Positions 18,737-29,107 are shown, counted from the first letter of the stretch. The stretch: DNA of 64,000 nucleotides from Neisseria wadsworthii 9715 (GCF_000227765.1 NZ_JH165159.1:1683760-1747759), one strand, 5' to 3'. The notes: generated by a model from the sequence alone, not told the origin. Program-made: numbers and translations.

Positions 18737-21514
18737 TTACTCAGCTTCACCATCATTTGTTTGAGATGCTTCATTTTCTACAGCTTGTGCTTCCAATTCA
18801 GCCGCTTCGCTCTCCAAGCCCTCTTCTTCCGGCTCTTCTGCCACCCGCTCCAAGCTAACCAGTGTTTCGCCTTCATCCAGATTAATCAGCCTTACGCCCG
18901 CTGCTGCACGACCGGTTTCACGGATTTGGTCGACTTTGGTGCGGATAAGCACGCCGCCGCTGGTAATCAACATCAAATCGTCAGTTTGGGCAACCAGTGT
19001 CGCTGCCACTAATTCCCCGTTGCGTTCGCCGGTATTGATGGCAATATTACCTTGCCCGCCTTTGCCTTTGCGGCTGTAATCCGCAATCGGCGTGCGTTTG
19101 CCATAGCCGTTTTCAGTTGCCGTCAACACTTGGAGCGTTTCATCCTGCTCACACTCTGGAGAGAATGTAATCAGGCTGACGATGCGGCCTTCTGAAGGCA
19201 AGCGCATACCCCGCAAACCGCCACTGCCTCGTCCGGACGGACGGACGCCGTTACCTTTGAACGCGGAAGTATCACCGTTTTCTTCGCCCTCATGTTCCAG
19301 CACGTTGTCTGAATCTTCGTTTTCCACTTCGTCGGCATCACCGTTACGATCGTAATATTCATTGAAACGGATCGCTTTGCCCAAGTTCGAGAACAACATA
19401 ATATCGCTGATGCCCGAAGTTCTGGCCACACCCACCAGTGAATCGCCTTCTTTTAAAGCAATGGCTTTAATGCCTTGCGCCCGCACGTTTTTGAATGCGG
19501 ATAATTGCACTTTTTTCACCATGCCTTGCGCAGTGGCAAAGAAAACATATTCGTCTTCAGGGAATTCGCGCACTGCCAAAATCGCGCTGACTTTTTCGCC
19601 TTCGTCCAATTGAATCACATTGTTAATCGGACGCCCGCGGCTGTTACGACCGCCTTCGGGCAATTTGTACACTTTAATCCAATGGCATTTACCGAAGTTG
19701 GTAAAACACATCAGATAATCGTGGGTATTGGCCACGAATAAGGTTTCGATAAAGTCTTCATCTTTGGTTGCCGCAGCCTGTTTGCCGCGTCCGCCGCGAC
19801 GCTGTGCTTGATAATCGGTGGTCGGCTGGGTTTTGATGTAGCCGCCGTGCGTGAGCGTTACCACCATTTCTCTCGGCGGAATCAGGTCTTCGTCGGCGAT
19901 GTCGCCGCCAAACGGGTTGATTTCGCTGCGGCGGCCGTCGCCGAAATTCGCTTTGATTTCTTCCAATTCTTCATGGATGATTTGTGTGATGCGCTCGGGT
20001 TTGGCCAGAATATCCAAGAAATCAATAATCTGCGCCATAATGTTTTTATAGTCGGTAACAATGGTATCCTGATCCAGGCCGGTCAGGTTACGCAGGCTCA
20101 TGCGCAAGATGGCATCGGCCTGCAAGTCGCTCAAATAATAACCGTCACCTTGCAAACCGAGCTTTTCAGACAGGCCTTCGGGGCGGGCCATGCGCAAATC
20201 CAAATCGGTGCGCGAAAGCATGTCTTCAACCAAACCGGAGCGCCACGGGCGGGCCAACAGCTTTTCTTTGGCTTCCGGCGCATCGGCGGATCCTTTAATC
20301 AGGCGGATCATTTCGTCGATATTCGAAAGGGCTACGGCTTTGCCTTCTGCAATATGCCCTTCATGACGCGCTTTTTTCAGGCGGAACAGTGTGCGGCGGG
20401 TTACTACTTCGCGGCGGTGGCGCAGAAACTCGCCCAAAATCTGCTTCAGATTCAGCAGGCGCGGCTGGCCGTCGACCAAAGCCACCATATTGATGCCGAA
20501 GCTGTCTTGCAGCTGGGTGAGTTTGTAGAGTTGGTTTAAAACCACTTCAGCATTTTCGTTGCGTTTCAGCTCGATAACCACGCGCATGCCCGATTTGTCG
20601 GATTCGTCGCGCAAGTCGGAAATGCCTTCCAGCACTTTATCGCGCACCAATTCGCCGATTTTTTCTACCAGCTTGGCTTTATTCACCTGATAGGGAATTT
20701 CATCAATGATGATGGCTTCGCGTTCGCCGTTTTTACCAATCGGTTCGATATGGGTTTTACCGCGCATCACCACGCGGCCACGGCCGGTTTTGTAGCCTTC
20801 GCGCACGCCGCTTAGGCCGTAAATCGTGGCGCCCGTTGGAAAATCGGGCGCTCTGATAATGCTGATTAATTCATCAATATCGGTTTCGGAATCAGACAAT
20901 AGCTTCAGACAGGCATCAACGGTGTCGGTCAGGTTGTGCGGCGGGATATTGGTTGCCATACCTACGGCAATACCGGAAGAACCGTTTACCAACAGCGCAG
21001 GGAAACGGGTGGGAAGCACCAAAGGTTCATGCTCGCTGCCATCATAGTTGGGACCGAAATTTACAGTTTCTTCTTCGATATCCGCCAGCATTTCATGCGC
21101 GATTTTTGCCATGCGGATTTCGGTATAACGCATCGCCGCCGCACCGTCGCCGTCAATCGAGCCGAAGTTACCTTGGCCGTCTACCAACATATAACGTAAT
21201 GAAAAAGGCTGTGCCATCCGCACAATGGTTTCATAAACCGGACTGTCGCCGTGCGGGTGATATTTACCGATTACGTCGCCGACGATACGGGCAGACTTTT
21301 TATATGCACTGTTCCAATTGTTTTTCAGCTCGTGCATGGCATACAGCACACGGCGGTGCACAGGCTTCAAGCCGTCGCGCACATCCGGCAGCGCACGCCC
21401 CACAATCACGCTCATGGCGTAATCCAGGTAGCTGCGGCGCATTTCTTCTTCTAGGCTGACGGGGATGGTTTCTTTGGCAAAATGATGGTCGTTGCGTGTG
21501 GTTGCGTCGGTCAT
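18737..21514 (-). CDS. gyrA: DNA gyrase subunit A
   Basis: GyrA is the DNA-cleaving subunit of gyrase. The 925-residue protein has the N-terminal breakage-reunion domain with [18 protein letters not shown] and the catalytic tyrosine region ([11 protein letters not shown]), then a beta-pinwheel C-terminal domain with the GyrA box QRRGGRG. The quinolone-determining stretch reads [12 protein letters not shown]: Ser91 is wild-type-like, position 92 is Pro and position 95 is Glu, where gonococcal and E. coli proteins have Ala and Asp. An acidic insert ([20 protein letters not shown]) interrupts the C-terminal domain and the tail is Glu-rich. Two uptake-like words lie inside the gene, one exact (near 20905) and one with a mismatch (near 20167). 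Confidence 0.97.
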   Translation of the reverse strand: MTDATTRNDHHFAKETIPVSLEEEMRRSYLDYAMSVIVGRALPDVRDGLKPVHRRVLYAMHELKNNWNSAYKKSARIVGDVIGKYHPHGDSPVYETIVRMAQPFSLRYMLVDGQGNFGSIDGDGAAAMRYTEIRMAKIAHEMLADIEEETVNFGPNYDGSEHEPLVLPTRFPALLVNGSSGIAVGMATNIPPHNLTDTVDACLKLLSDSETDIDELISIIRAPDFPTGATIYGLSGVREGYKTGRGRVVMRGKTHIEPIGKNGEREAIIIDEIPYQVNKAKLVEKIGELVRDKVLEGISDLRDESDKSGMRVVIELKRNENAEVVLNQLYKLTQLQDSFGINMVALVDGQPRLLNLKQILGEFLRHRREVVTRRTLFRLKKARHEGHIAEGKAVALSNIDEMIRLIKGSADAPEAKEKLLARPWRSGLVEDMLSRTDLDLRMARPEGLSEKLGLQGDGYYLSDLQADAILRMSLRNLTGLDQDTIVTDYKNIMAQIIDFLDILAKPERITQIIHEELEEIKANFGDGRRSEINPFGGDIADEDLIPPREMVVTLTHGGYIKTQPTTDYQAQRRGGRGKQAAATKDEDFIETLFVANTHDYLMCFTNFGKCHWIKVYKLPEGGRNSRGRPINNVIQLDEGEKVSAILAVREFPEDEYVFFATAQGMVKKVQLSAFKNVRAQGIKAIALKEGDSLVGVARTSGISDIMLFSNLGKAIRFNEYYDRNGDADEVENEDSDNVLEHEGEENGDTSAFKGNGVRPSGRGSGGLRGMRLPSEGRIVSLITFSPECEQDETLQVLTATENGYGKRTPIADYSRKGKGGQGNIAINTGERNGELVAATLVAQTDDLMLITSGGVLIRTKVDQIRETGRAAAGVRLINLDEGETLVSLERVAEEPEEEGLESEAAELEAQAVENEASQTNDGEAE

Positions 21515-21965
21515 GGTAAGTCTGACAATTAATCGAGAAAAATTATTCGAATTTTAGCATAAACCGAGAATAAAATCTTCTTTGCCTTCATGCTTTCAGA
21601 CGGGCTTTCCAACAGGCAGATTTTTTATTCCGAAACGATAAAAATCGATATATCGGGGGTTTCAAAGCTTACCCACAAAAGCTGTGGATAATTTTGTGGA
21701 CTACTTGTGGGATTTTTACATTTTTCCCGATAAATCAGGTATCGCACCAAGCCTGATTAAAAATTAGTCAATTTAATAAAATTGATATTTTTCAAAAACT
21801 TAAAATGATTTTCAGCTTGTCAAGGGCAAAAATTAAATTTTTTCTTAGTGTTTCGTAAAACTGTTTTGTCAATGTGGATAAGCAAAAAAAATTTTAAATT
21901 TAACGCTTGACAAATACCCAAAGCAGCGTAAAACCTTATCACTCAAAGGTTAACCTATTATCACC
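21515..21965. other. AT-rich gyrA-earP intergenic region with DnaA-box-like words
   Basis: About 450 bases between divergent genes. Two perfect TGTGGATAA words (the complement of TTATCCACA) lie at 21683-21691 and 21873-21881, and TTACCCACA, one base from consensus, at 21669-21677. Between them come long A/T runs such as AAAATTAAATTTTTT. A DUS variant with G in the core is at about 21598. No coding frame is seen. Whether this is a DnaA-binding or replication-related site is inference. Confidence 0.5.
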
Positions 21966-23162
21966 ATGCAAATTGAACAAAAATTCCCAGTATGCTGGCT
22001 GTTTTGCACAGTCATCGACAACTTCGGCGACATCGGCGTGAGCTGGCGTTTGGCGCAGATTTTAAGCCGTGAATACGGCATCGCCGTACACCTCTGGCTG
22101 GACGATACCGACGCGCTGCGCACCCTTTGTCCCGATCTGCCCGCCGGCCTGCCCTGCCGCTACCAAAACATCCATCTTTACCCGTGGCAGCCGGGAAAAA
22201 ACGCAGAATATTTAAATGAAGCGCCTGCACCTGATCTGGTTATCGAAACATTCGCCTGCGATTTGCCGGAAAACGTATTAAATGCCATCCGCACACACCA
22301 AACACTTTGGCTCAATTGGGAATACCTGAGCGCCGAAGAATGGGCCGAAGCCATGCACGGCAAGCCCTCTCCTCAAGCCGACGGCCAACAAAAATACTTT
22401 TGGCTGATGGGGTTTACCGAACAAAGCGGCGGATTACTGCGGGAAACAAACTATGCCGAACTCGTTCAATACCCGATAGAAGATTTCAGGCTGTCCTTAT
22501 GCCTGTCTGAAAAAACCGCGCCCGAATGGCTGCTGTTCGGCTATGAAAGCCCGGTTTGGCAGCAATGGCTGGAAACCTGGCGGCAAAGCAGCCAACCGAT
22601 AACACTGCTGCTGGCTGGCAATCAGGTGATTCAAAGCCTCAAACGCTCCGGCGCCCTGCCCGCAGACGCGCTGCAACACAGCGGCGACACTTTTCAGACA
22701 GGCATGGTCAAACTGGTGCGCATACCCTTCATACCGCAAAGCGATTTCGACAAACTGCTGCACTTATGCGACGGCGCAATCGTGCGCGGCGAAGACAGCT
22801 TTATCCGCACCCAATTTGCCGCCAAGCCTTTTTTCTGGTTTATCTATCCGCAAGAAGAAAACGCCCACATCGACAAACTGCACGCCTTTTGGCAGAAAGC
22901 AACAGCCGGCTGGCCGGAGCATTTAAAACAAGCCCACCAAAGCCTTTCAAACGAACTCAACGGCGCAACCACCCTCAACGCAGCAACACGTCTGGCCGCA
23001 TGGCAAACCCTGATGCAGCATTTTCCCCTTTGGCAGGCACAGTCGGAAAACTGGCGCAGCTATCTGTTCGCACAAAGCAGCGCCTCAGAAAAGTTGGCAG
23101 CATTTATCAAACGCAGTTCCAACGTAGATATTTTTCCACCGCAACACAGCATAAGGGATTAA
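21966..23162 (+). CDS. earP: EF-P arginine-32 rhamnosyltransferase EarP
   Basis: EarP transfers rhamnose from dTDP-rhamnose to Arg32 of elongation factor P. The 398-residue protein has the GT-B family start WLFCTVIDNFGDIGVSWRLA with Asp18 and Asp22, where the family's catalytic aspartate lies, and the nucleotide-sugar site IVRGEDSFIRTQ (Glu276, Asp277, Ser278). It sits directly before efp on the same strand, 87 bases away, the typical pairing. Two exact uptake words lie in the coding region (near 22500 and 22691), read as CLSEK and TFQTGM. Confidence 0.95.
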   Translation: MQIEQKFPVCWLFCTVIDNFGDIGVSWRLAQILSREYGIAVHLWLDDTDALRTLCPDLPAGLPCRYQNIHLYPWQPGKNAEYLNEAPAPDLVIETFACDLPENVLNAIRTHQTLWLNWEYLSAEEWAEAMHGKPSPQADGQQKYFWLMGFTEQSGGLLRETNYAELVQYPIEDFRLSLCLSEKTAPEWLLFGYESPVWQQWLETWRQSSQPITLLLAGNQVIQSLKRSGALPADALQHSGDTFQTGMVKLVRIPFIPQSDFDKLLHLCDGAIVRGEDSFIRTQFAAKPFFWFIYPQEENAHIDKLHAFWQKATAGWPEHLKQAHQSLSNELNGATTLNAATRLAAWQTLMQHFPLWQAQSENWRSYLFAQSSASEKLAAFIKRSSNVDIFPPQHSIRD

Positions 23163-23249
23163 AACAACAGGCAATAAATTGCCAAACCCTAAAAAAATAA
23201 GCTAAAATGCTGCGTTATTTTGTTTCAACATTTAAGTGAGAATCATCTG

Positions 23250-23810
23250 ATGAAAACCGCTCAAGAACTGCGCGCCGGCAACGTATTTATGGTAGGCAAC
23301 GACCCGATGGTTGTGCAAAAAACCGAATACATCAAAGGCGGCCGCTCCTCTGCCAAAGTAAGCATGAAACTGAAAAACCTGCTCACCGGCGCCGCAACCG
23401 AAACCATCTACAAAGCCGACGACAAATTCGACGTAGTGGTTTTGGCACGCAAAAACTGTACATACAGCTACTTTGCCGACCCCATGTACGTATTCATGGA
23501 CGAAGAATTCAACCAATACGAAGTTGAAGCCGAAAACATCGGCGACAACCTGAAATTCATCGTTGACGGCATGGAAGACGTATGCGAAGTAACCTTCTAC
23601 GAAGGCAGTCCGATTTCCGTTGAATTGCCTACCATCATCGTACGCGAAGTGGAATACACCGAGCCTGCCGTTAAAGGCGACACTTCGGGCAAAGTGATGA
23701 AAACCGCACGTTTGGTCGGCGGCACTGAAATCCAAGTGATGTCTTACGTTGAAAACGGCGACAAAGTGGAAATCGATACCCGCACCGGCGAATTCCGCAA
23801 ACGCGCTTAA
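23250..23810 (+). CDS. efp: elongation factor P (Arg32 type)
   Basis: EF-P rescues ribosomes stalled at proline runs. The 186-residue protein starts [19 protein letters not shown] and has Arg at position 32 in the tip loop ([11 protein letters not shown]), the rhamnosylated form, matching the adjacent earP. The KOW-like domain I and the two OB domains end with [13 protein letters not shown]. The ATG at 23250 gives the standard N-terminus; an upstream in-frame start adds ten unrelated residues. A DUS hairpin follows. Confidence 0.97.
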   Translation: MKTAQELRAGNVFMVGNDPMVVQKTEYIKGGRSSAKVSMKLKNLLTGAATETIYKADDKFDVVVLARKNCTYSYFADPMYVFMDEEFNQYEVEAENIGDNLKFIVDGMEDVCEVTFYEGSPISVELPTIIVREVEYTEPAVKGDTSGKVMKTARLVGGTEIQVMSYVENGDKVEIDTRTGEFRKRA

Positions 23811-23854
23811 TCTGCATGATTGCTTTGAGCGCCCGGTTTAGATACCGACATTAA

Positions 23855-23888
23855 AAATGCCTGTCTGAAACTTTTCAGACAGGCATTT
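23855..23888. terminator. inverted DUS pair behind efp
   Basis: AAATGCCTGTCTGAAA pairs with TTTCAGACAGGCATTT almost without a loop. It lies between the convergent efp and acetyltransferase genes and can end both. Confidence 0.75.
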
Positions 23889-23916
23889 CTTCTACTATAC
23901 AGTAACGGACGCGACC

Positions 23917-24495
23917 TCAAATACCGAGCTTCTCTTCCAAACGCACCTTGGCTTCGAGCCACTCTTCGCGGGTCATGCTGTACATCACGGTATCGCGCAC
24001 GCTGCCGTCGCGGCGGGTTTGGAAGCCGCGCAATACGCCGTCTTTTTTCGCACCCAACCGCTCGATGGCCTGCTGCGAGCGGGTGTTGAGAATGTCGGTG
24101 CGCCAGCCTACGGTGCGGCAGCCCAGCGTTTCAAACGCATGGTGCAGCAGCAGGTATTTGCAGGTGGTGTTGGCGCGGCTGCGCCAGTAGCTTTGGGCAT
24201 ACCATGTGTGGCCGATGTCGAGCCGGCCTGCGGGGATGTTGATGTCGTGGTAGCTGGTGCTGCCGATAACTTGACGGTTGGTTTCGTCAATCACGGCGAA
24301 AGCCAATCGGTTTGGCTTGTTCAGGGCTGTTTCGATATAAGCGGCCACGCGTTCGGGCTCGGGCGCTGAGGCAAACACCAGCCGCCACAATTCTCCGTCT
24401 TCAGTCGCTTGGCACAAACCTTGCTCGTGCTGCGCCCCCAATGGCTCTAAGCGGATGCGGTTGAGGCTGAGTGTGATGGGTTCGGGCGGGTTCAT
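23917..24495 (-). CDS. GNAT family N-acetyltransferase (RimJ/RimL-like)
   Basis: The 192-residue protein follows the RimJ/RimL acetyltransferase pattern: LSLNRIRLEPLGAQHEQGL at the start, FAVIDETNRQVIGSTSYHDI, GHTWYAQSYWRSRANTTCKYLLLHHAFE (acetyl-CoA binding turn) and TDILNTRSQQAIERLGAKKDGVLR. Members acetylate ribosomal protein N-termini, amino acids or small molecules; the substrate here is unknown. AAAGGA precedes the ATG. It lies 23 bases before a DUS hairpin that separates it from bcp. Confidence 0.85.
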   Translation of the reverse strand: MNPPEPITLSLNRIRLEPLGAQHEQGLCQATEDGELWRLVFASAPEPERVAAYIETALNKPNRLAFAVIDETNRQVIGSTSYHDINIPAGRLDIGHTWYAQSYWRSRANTTCKYLLLHHAFETLGCRTVGWRTDILNTRSQQAIERLGAKKDGVLRGFQTRRDGSVRDTVMYSMTREEWLEAKVRLEEKLGI

Positions 24496-24516
24496 TTTTT
24501 ATCCTTTCTTGATGCG

Positions 24517-24553
24517 GATGCCTGTCTGAAACCGTTTTTCAGACAGGCATTTT
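24517..24553. terminator. inverted DUS pair behind bcp
   Basis: TGCCTGTCTGAA (24519-24530) and TTCAGACAGGCA (24538-24549) form the hairpin. For the leftward bcp gene it is the likely terminator. Confidence 0.7.
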
Positions 24554-24556
24554 TGT

Positions 24557-24991
24557 TTATTTGCTCACTGCTTCCAACACTTCCTGCGCGTGCCCCGCCA
24601 CTTTCACTTTGCGCCATTCGTGTTCGATTTCGCCTTGTTTATTGAGCACGAAAGTGCTGCGTTCGATGCCGAGCGATTCTTTGCCGTAGAGCTTTTTCAG
24701 CTTAATCACGTCAAACAGTTTGCATACGGTTTCGTCTTTGTCGCTCAGCAATTCAAACTGAAAGCCTTGTTTGGCGCAGAAATTCTGGTGCGACTTCACG
24801 CCGTCGCGCGAAATGCCCACCACGGTGTAGCCGAGCGCTTTGAATTGGTCGAGGCGTGCATTGAAATCCAGCCCTTCGGTGGTGCAGCCGGGCGTGCTGT
24901 CTTTCGGGTAGAAATACACAATCAGCGGCAGATGTTCGGCCGATGCAAAATCGTTGCCGGAGCTGGAAGGCAGGGTAAATTCGTATTTCAT
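24557..24991 (-). CDS. bcp: thioredoxin-dependent thiol peroxidase (Bcp/PrxQ)
   Basis: The 144-residue peroxiredoxin reduces hydrogen and organic peroxides with thioredoxin. The peroxidatic cysteine is Cys36 in PKDSTPGCTTE; further cysteines at 72 (NFCAKQGF) and in ETVCKLFDV could act in recycling. The GISRDGVKSHQNF and STFVLNKQGEIEHEW stretches are typical of the Bcp subfamily. AAGGA precedes the start. It is somewhat shorter at the N-terminus than E. coli Bcp (156 residues). Confidence 0.93.
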   Translation of the reverse strand: MKYEFTLPSSSGNDFASAEHLPLIVYFYPKDSTPGCTTEGLDFNARLDQFKALGYTVVGISRDGVKSHQNFCAKQGFQFELLSDKDETVCKLFDVIKLKKLYGKESLGIERSTFVLNKQGEIEHEWRKVKVAGHAQEVLEAVSK

Positions 24992-25127
24992 GTTTCATCC
25001 TTGAATGTGGTAATTTTTTTAAGAATACCCGCTAAATATATCACAAGCTTAAAGTTGCAAATGAAAAACCCAACTTTCAGACAGGCTTGTATAATGCACT
25101 TAATCTGACTCGCATAAGGACAGCACG

Positions 25128-26405
25128 ATGGTTGTATTACACAGTTTGCTGGGCATGGCGGTATTGATTGCCATTGCCGTTTTATTATCCACCGACCGCA
25201 AAGCCATCAATATCCGCACTGTGGCGGGCGCGTTTCTGATTCAGGTGGCATTGGGTGCGTTGGTGCTTTATGTGCCGCAGGGGCGCGATATGCTGGGCGA
25301 AGCTTCCAAAACCATTAGCAATGTAATCGCTTATGGCAACAATGGCGTGGATTTTCTGTTTGGCGGCTTGGTGTCGGAAAAAATGTTTGAGGTGTTTGGC
25401 GGCGGCGGTTTTGTGTTTGCCTTGCGCGTGTTACCGATGATTGTGTTTTTCTCATCATTGATGGCCGTGTTGTACTACATCGGTGTGATGCAGCTGCTCA
25501 TTAAGGTAATCGGCGGCTTTCTGCAAAAAATGCTGGGTACCTCAAAAGCAGAATCGATGTCGGCGGCGGCCAATATTTTTGTGGGGCAGACTGAAGCGCC
25601 GCTGGTGGTGCGCCCGTATATCCGCAGAATGACCGAGTCGGAGCTATTTGCCGTGATGAGCGGCGGTTTGGCTTCGGTGGCAGGTTCGGTGCTAGCCGGC
25701 TATGTGCAGATGGGCGTGCCGCTGCCTTACCTGATTGCCGCTTCGTTTATGGCTGCACCGGGCGGCTTGCTGTTTGCCAAGCTGTTAGTGCCAGAAACAG
25801 AACGAACGCAAAATGACGCGGAAGTGTTGGCGGAAAACGAAGATGAAAAACCCACCAATGTAATCGACGCAGCAGCCAGCGGCGCGGTTACCGGCGCGCA
25901 GATTGCCATTGCTGTGGGCGCTTCGCTGCTGGCTTTCGTGGCATTAATTGCGATGATCAACGGTATTATCGGCGGTGTCGGTGGCTGGTTCGGCCACGGC
26001 GATTTGACTTTGCAGGCGATTTTGGGCTGGTTGTTTTCGCCGCTGGCTTGGGTAATCGGCGTGCCGTGGAGCGAGGCGGGAATTGCCGGCTCGCTAATCG
26101 GGCAGAAAGTGGTGATTAACGAATTTGTGGCTTATTCCGAATTTGTGAAATATTTAAAACCCGAAGCCGCCGTGCAACTGAGCGACACCACCAAAGCGAT
26201 TATTTCTTTTGCTTTGTGCGGCTTTGCCAATTTGGGTTCGATTGCCGTGTTGGTCGGCGGCCTGAGCATCATGGCGCCCAAACGCCGCAAAGATGTGGCG
26301 CGACTGGGCATTAAAGCGGTGGTTGCCGGCTCCCTATCCAATCTGATGAGCGCCGTGATTGCCGGTTTGTTTACCGGTTTGTCGGGCGCATCGGTGCTTG
26401 GCTGA
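25128..26405 (+). CDS. nupC: concentrative nucleoside transporter NupC
   Basis: This 425-residue inner-membrane protein is a CNT-family nucleoside:cation symporter. It shows the CNT layout: three N-terminal helices, then [32 protein letters not shown], the signature [19 protein letters not shown] with the conserved GQTEAPL nucleoside-binding loop, [14 protein letters not shown], and NEFVAYSEF later on. AAGGA precedes the ATG and a TATAAT at 25090-25095 is a candidate -10. A DUS hairpin follows. Confidence 0.95.
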   Translation: MVVLHSLLGMAVLIAIAVLLSTDRKAINIRTVAGAFLIQVALGALVLYVPQGRDMLGEASKTISNVIAYGNNGVDFLFGGLVSEKMFEVFGGGGFVFALRVLPMIVFFSSLMAVLYYIGVMQLLIKVIGGFLQKMLGTSKAESMSAAANIFVGQTEAPLVVRPYIRRMTESELFAVMSGGLASVAGSVLAGYVQMGVPLPYLIAASFMAAPGGLLFAKLLVPETERTQNDAEVLAENEDEKPTNVIDAAASGAVTGAQIAIAVGASLLAFVALIAMINGIIGGVGGWFGHGDLTLQAILGWLFSPLAWVIGVPWSEAGIAGSLIGQKVVINEFVAYSEFVKYLKPEAAVQLSDTTKAIISFALCGFANLGSIAVLVGGLSIMAPKRRKDVARLGIKAVVAGSLSNLMSAVIAGLFTGLSGASVLG

Positions 26406-26416
26406 AGTAACAACCC

Positions 26417-26451
26417 GATGCCTGTCTGAAACCCGATTTCAGACAGGCATC
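26417..26451. terminator. inverted DUS pair behind nupC
   Basis: GATGCCTGTCTGAAA pairs with TTTCAGACAGGCATC, 11 bases after the nupC stop. Confidence 0.7.
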
Positions 26452-26478
26452 TTTATATTTAACCGCCTCGCGTTATAA

Positions 26479-27441
<963 letters not shown>

Positions 27442-27448
27442 AACGCGT

Positions 27449-27489
27449 AAAAATGCCTGTCTGAAAAATGTTTTCAGACAGGCATTTTG
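27449..27489. terminator. bidirectional DUS terminator between hemF and the small peptide gene
   Basis: AAAATGCCTGTCTGAAAA pairs with TTTTCAGACAGGCATTTT around a three-base loop. It lies 8 bases after hemF and 14 bases beyond the stop of the leftward peptide gene, with T runs on both strands, and so probably ends both. Confidence 0.8.
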
Positions 27490-27502
27490 ATTTTACGTAT
27501 CA

Positions 27503-27625
27503 TTAATGAGCTTTTTGAGCACTAGCCCACCAAATTATAGCAGCAACGACGATGATTCCACCGACTACAACCGCTGCACCACCACCAGAAACTTGCTCTA
27601 ATTCATGTTGGTTCAGAACTTGCAT
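27503..27625 (-). CDS. small double-glycine-leader (bacteriocin-like) peptide, 40 aa
   Basis: A 40-codon gene starts at 27625 with an excellent ribosome site, AGGAG at 27633-27637, seven bases before the ATG. The peptide has a 15-residue leader with the classic pattern ELEQVSGG (Glu-Leu, Val, then Gly-Gly), as in class II bacteriocins and microcins. Such leaders are cut by the C39 peptidase domain of an ABC exporter. The predicted core of about 25 residues begins GAAVVVGG, is almost wholly hydrophobic, has two tryptophans (IIWWAS) and a short basic end (QKAH). No exporter or immunity gene is nearby, so processing would depend on another locus. It could be a bacteriocin, a signalling peptide or a membrane-active toxin; only the leader is recognised. 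Confidence 0.75.
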   Translation of the reverse strand: MQVLNQHELEQVSGGGAAVVVGGIIVVAAIIWWASAQKAH

Positions 27626-27894
27626 GATAAAACTCCTAAATTCCCATAATTAATGATGTAAATTCAAACTAAGTTGAAATTATCCCAGCATCATAAATGC
27701 TTACTATCTAAGACAAGTTAAATATCGTTTGGTTCAAATGTTATAGACAATAAAAATGCCTGCTTAAAACATGCCGTCAAACAAGCATTTGCAATGCAAC
27801 TTAAGTATTGGCGAACCAACTTAAAAATCGAATGTCTACCATATTCCGACTTAATCCGGTTATCTTGAATTTCAGCAATCTTTACCACAACCGG

Positions 27895-28110
27895 CCCGCC
27901 CGCTGGCGCCGCCGAACAGAGCGAGGTTTTTGGGAAAACAAGGCCGCTCCCGGAGCGAAGAGACTAGCGGCCGCCCCGAAAATCTCGCGCAGTGAGGGCA
28001 GTTTGCGCAGCAAACCGGCAACCGCGGTCGCCTTTCTTTGCTTACTTTCTTTGGCGAAGCAAAGAAAGTGAGTGGCCGCGCGGCCATGAAGCGCAATCTT
28101 AACCAACAGG
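27895..28110. repeat. dispersed intergenic repeat with 12-bp hairpin (copy 1)
   Basis: The block contains AACCGGCAACCGCGGTCGCC, then an inverted repeat CTTTCTTTGCTT (28032-28043) and AAGCAAAGAAAG (28057-28068), then a GGCCGCGCGGCC palindrome and GCGCAATCTTAAC. A degraded second copy with the same order of words lies at 46427-46520. Many proteobacterial genomes carry intergenic sequences of this kind; the function is unknown. Confidence 0.65.
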
Positions 28111-28210
28111 AAACTGAAAGGGTAAACAGATTGCTTAATTTGGAAGACAATGCCCGAGTCGAGCCAAAACATACCAATCTTTCTATCAGGTAGGTAGCTC
28201 ACAAAAATCA

Positions 28211-28248
28211 AAATGCCTGTCTGAAACCACTTTTTCAGACAGGCATTG
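28211..28248. terminator. inverted DUS pair behind the udg-like gene
   Basis: AAATGCCTGTCTGAAA and TTTTCAGACAGGCATT form the stem. For the leftward tsaB-rimI-udg operon it is the likely terminator. Confidence 0.7.
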
Positions 28249-28258
28249 CCCATTCCGC

Positions 28259-29107
28259 CTACTTCAACACTTCCCTCAAGCGCTTCAATTCCGCCCACGC
28301 TTCGGCCTTTTGCAGCGGATGGCGCAACAGGCGGGCGGGATGGGGAACGGTAAACACAGGCAGGCCGCCGCACAGTTCGTCCATCATATCCGCCTGCTCG
28401 GGCGCGGTGAAAAACTGGCCGAGAAACAATACGGCCTGCGGCTCGGCAAGCTCGAGTTCGGCACGGATGCGCGGCAGTGCGCGGGCGAGTTTGGCGGTGT
28501 CGGGATTGGGGTTGAACTCGGTAGCGTCAAGCCAGCTGGTGGGGTGTGTTTGCTGCATGTCCATGCCGATGGCGGCCAGCATATTGGCCAAAAGTTCGCC
28601 CACTTTGCCGCTGAAAAGCCGCCCTGCGATATTGTCTTCCGGCGACGGGCAGATGCTCACAATCATGAGCTTGGCCGGGCGAACGGTTTCAGACAGGCGT
28701 TGTTTGTGGCGGGCTACGGTGTTGTCGGGATCGGGTTGCGGCTCCGCCGGAACGGCCTGTTGCGCCGCCTCATCGGCTGCGGCTTCCCGTTCTTTCTGAC
28801 GCAGGGTTTTCAAGCCCAATGAAGCCAGTGTAGCCGCATGCGCGCCTGAAATCGGTGCAGTCGGCGCGGCGCGGCGCGGTGCAGCGGTTACTTGTGATGC
28901 AGGCTCGGTCGCGGGAGGAAGCGGCTTCTGTTCCTGCGCAGAGGCTTGCTGTTGCTTTTCCGGCGGCGCAGCAAGCTTTTCGGCGGCGCGAACGTCAACC
29001 GCAACCGCCTGTTCGGATTCGACGGGCAACACTACGGCGCCGCGTTTCAGCCACATGGGGCCTAATCCGAGCGCTTCGTGCAGGTGAAGATAGCGGCTGC
29101 TCAGCAT
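28259..29107 (-). CDS. uracil-DNA glycosylase superfamily protein
   Basis: The 282-residue protein has a variable Ala/Gln/Pro-rich N-terminal half (about residues 30-135) and a C-terminal UDG-superfamily domain. It keeps a motif-1-like segment CPSPEDNIAGRLFSGKVGELL, comparable to the APG..E...G..F.G.AG.LL of family 4 enzymes, the central strand AVLFLGQFF, and the last motif PHPARLLRHP. The four cysteines that hold the iron-sulfur cluster of family 4 are not all present, so activity is uncertain. It starts inside the last 7 bases of rimI and belongs to the tsaB-rimI operon, an arrangement common in Neisseria. Confidence 0.8.
   Translation of the reverse strand: MLSSRYLHLHEALGLGPMWLKRGAVVLPVESEQAVAVDVRAAEKLAAPPEKQQQASAQEQKPLPPATEPASQVTAAPRRAAPTAPISGAHAATLASLGLKTLRQKEREAAADEAAQQAVPAEPQPDPDNTVARHKQRLSETVRPAKLMIVSICPSPEDNIAGRLFSGKVGELLANMLAAIGMDMQQTHPTSWLDATEFNPNPDTAKLARALPRIRAELELAEPQAVLFLGQFFTAPEQADMMDELCGGLPVFTVPHPARLLRHPLQKAEAWAELKRLREVLK

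Larger units (their letters stand above)
27638..28258. other. intergenic region without a clear gene
   Basis: The first 170 bases hold the presumed promoter of the small peptide gene and a degenerate inverted pair of uptake-like words (near 27757-27790). The rest is a GC-richer dispersed repeat with a strong hairpin, followed by a DUS pair. Open frames across the repeat reflect its composition and are not supported. Confidence 0.6.

Noticed and set aside
19808..20539. Open frame of 243 codons on the plus strand
   Set aside because: Antisense shadow of gyrA, which is unambiguous in the other direction.
27808..28071. Open frame of 87 codons ending FLCLLSLAKQRK
   Set aside because: It runs across the dispersed repeat; similar frames arise wherever this hairpin repeat occurs, and there is no ribosome site or conserved protein feature.
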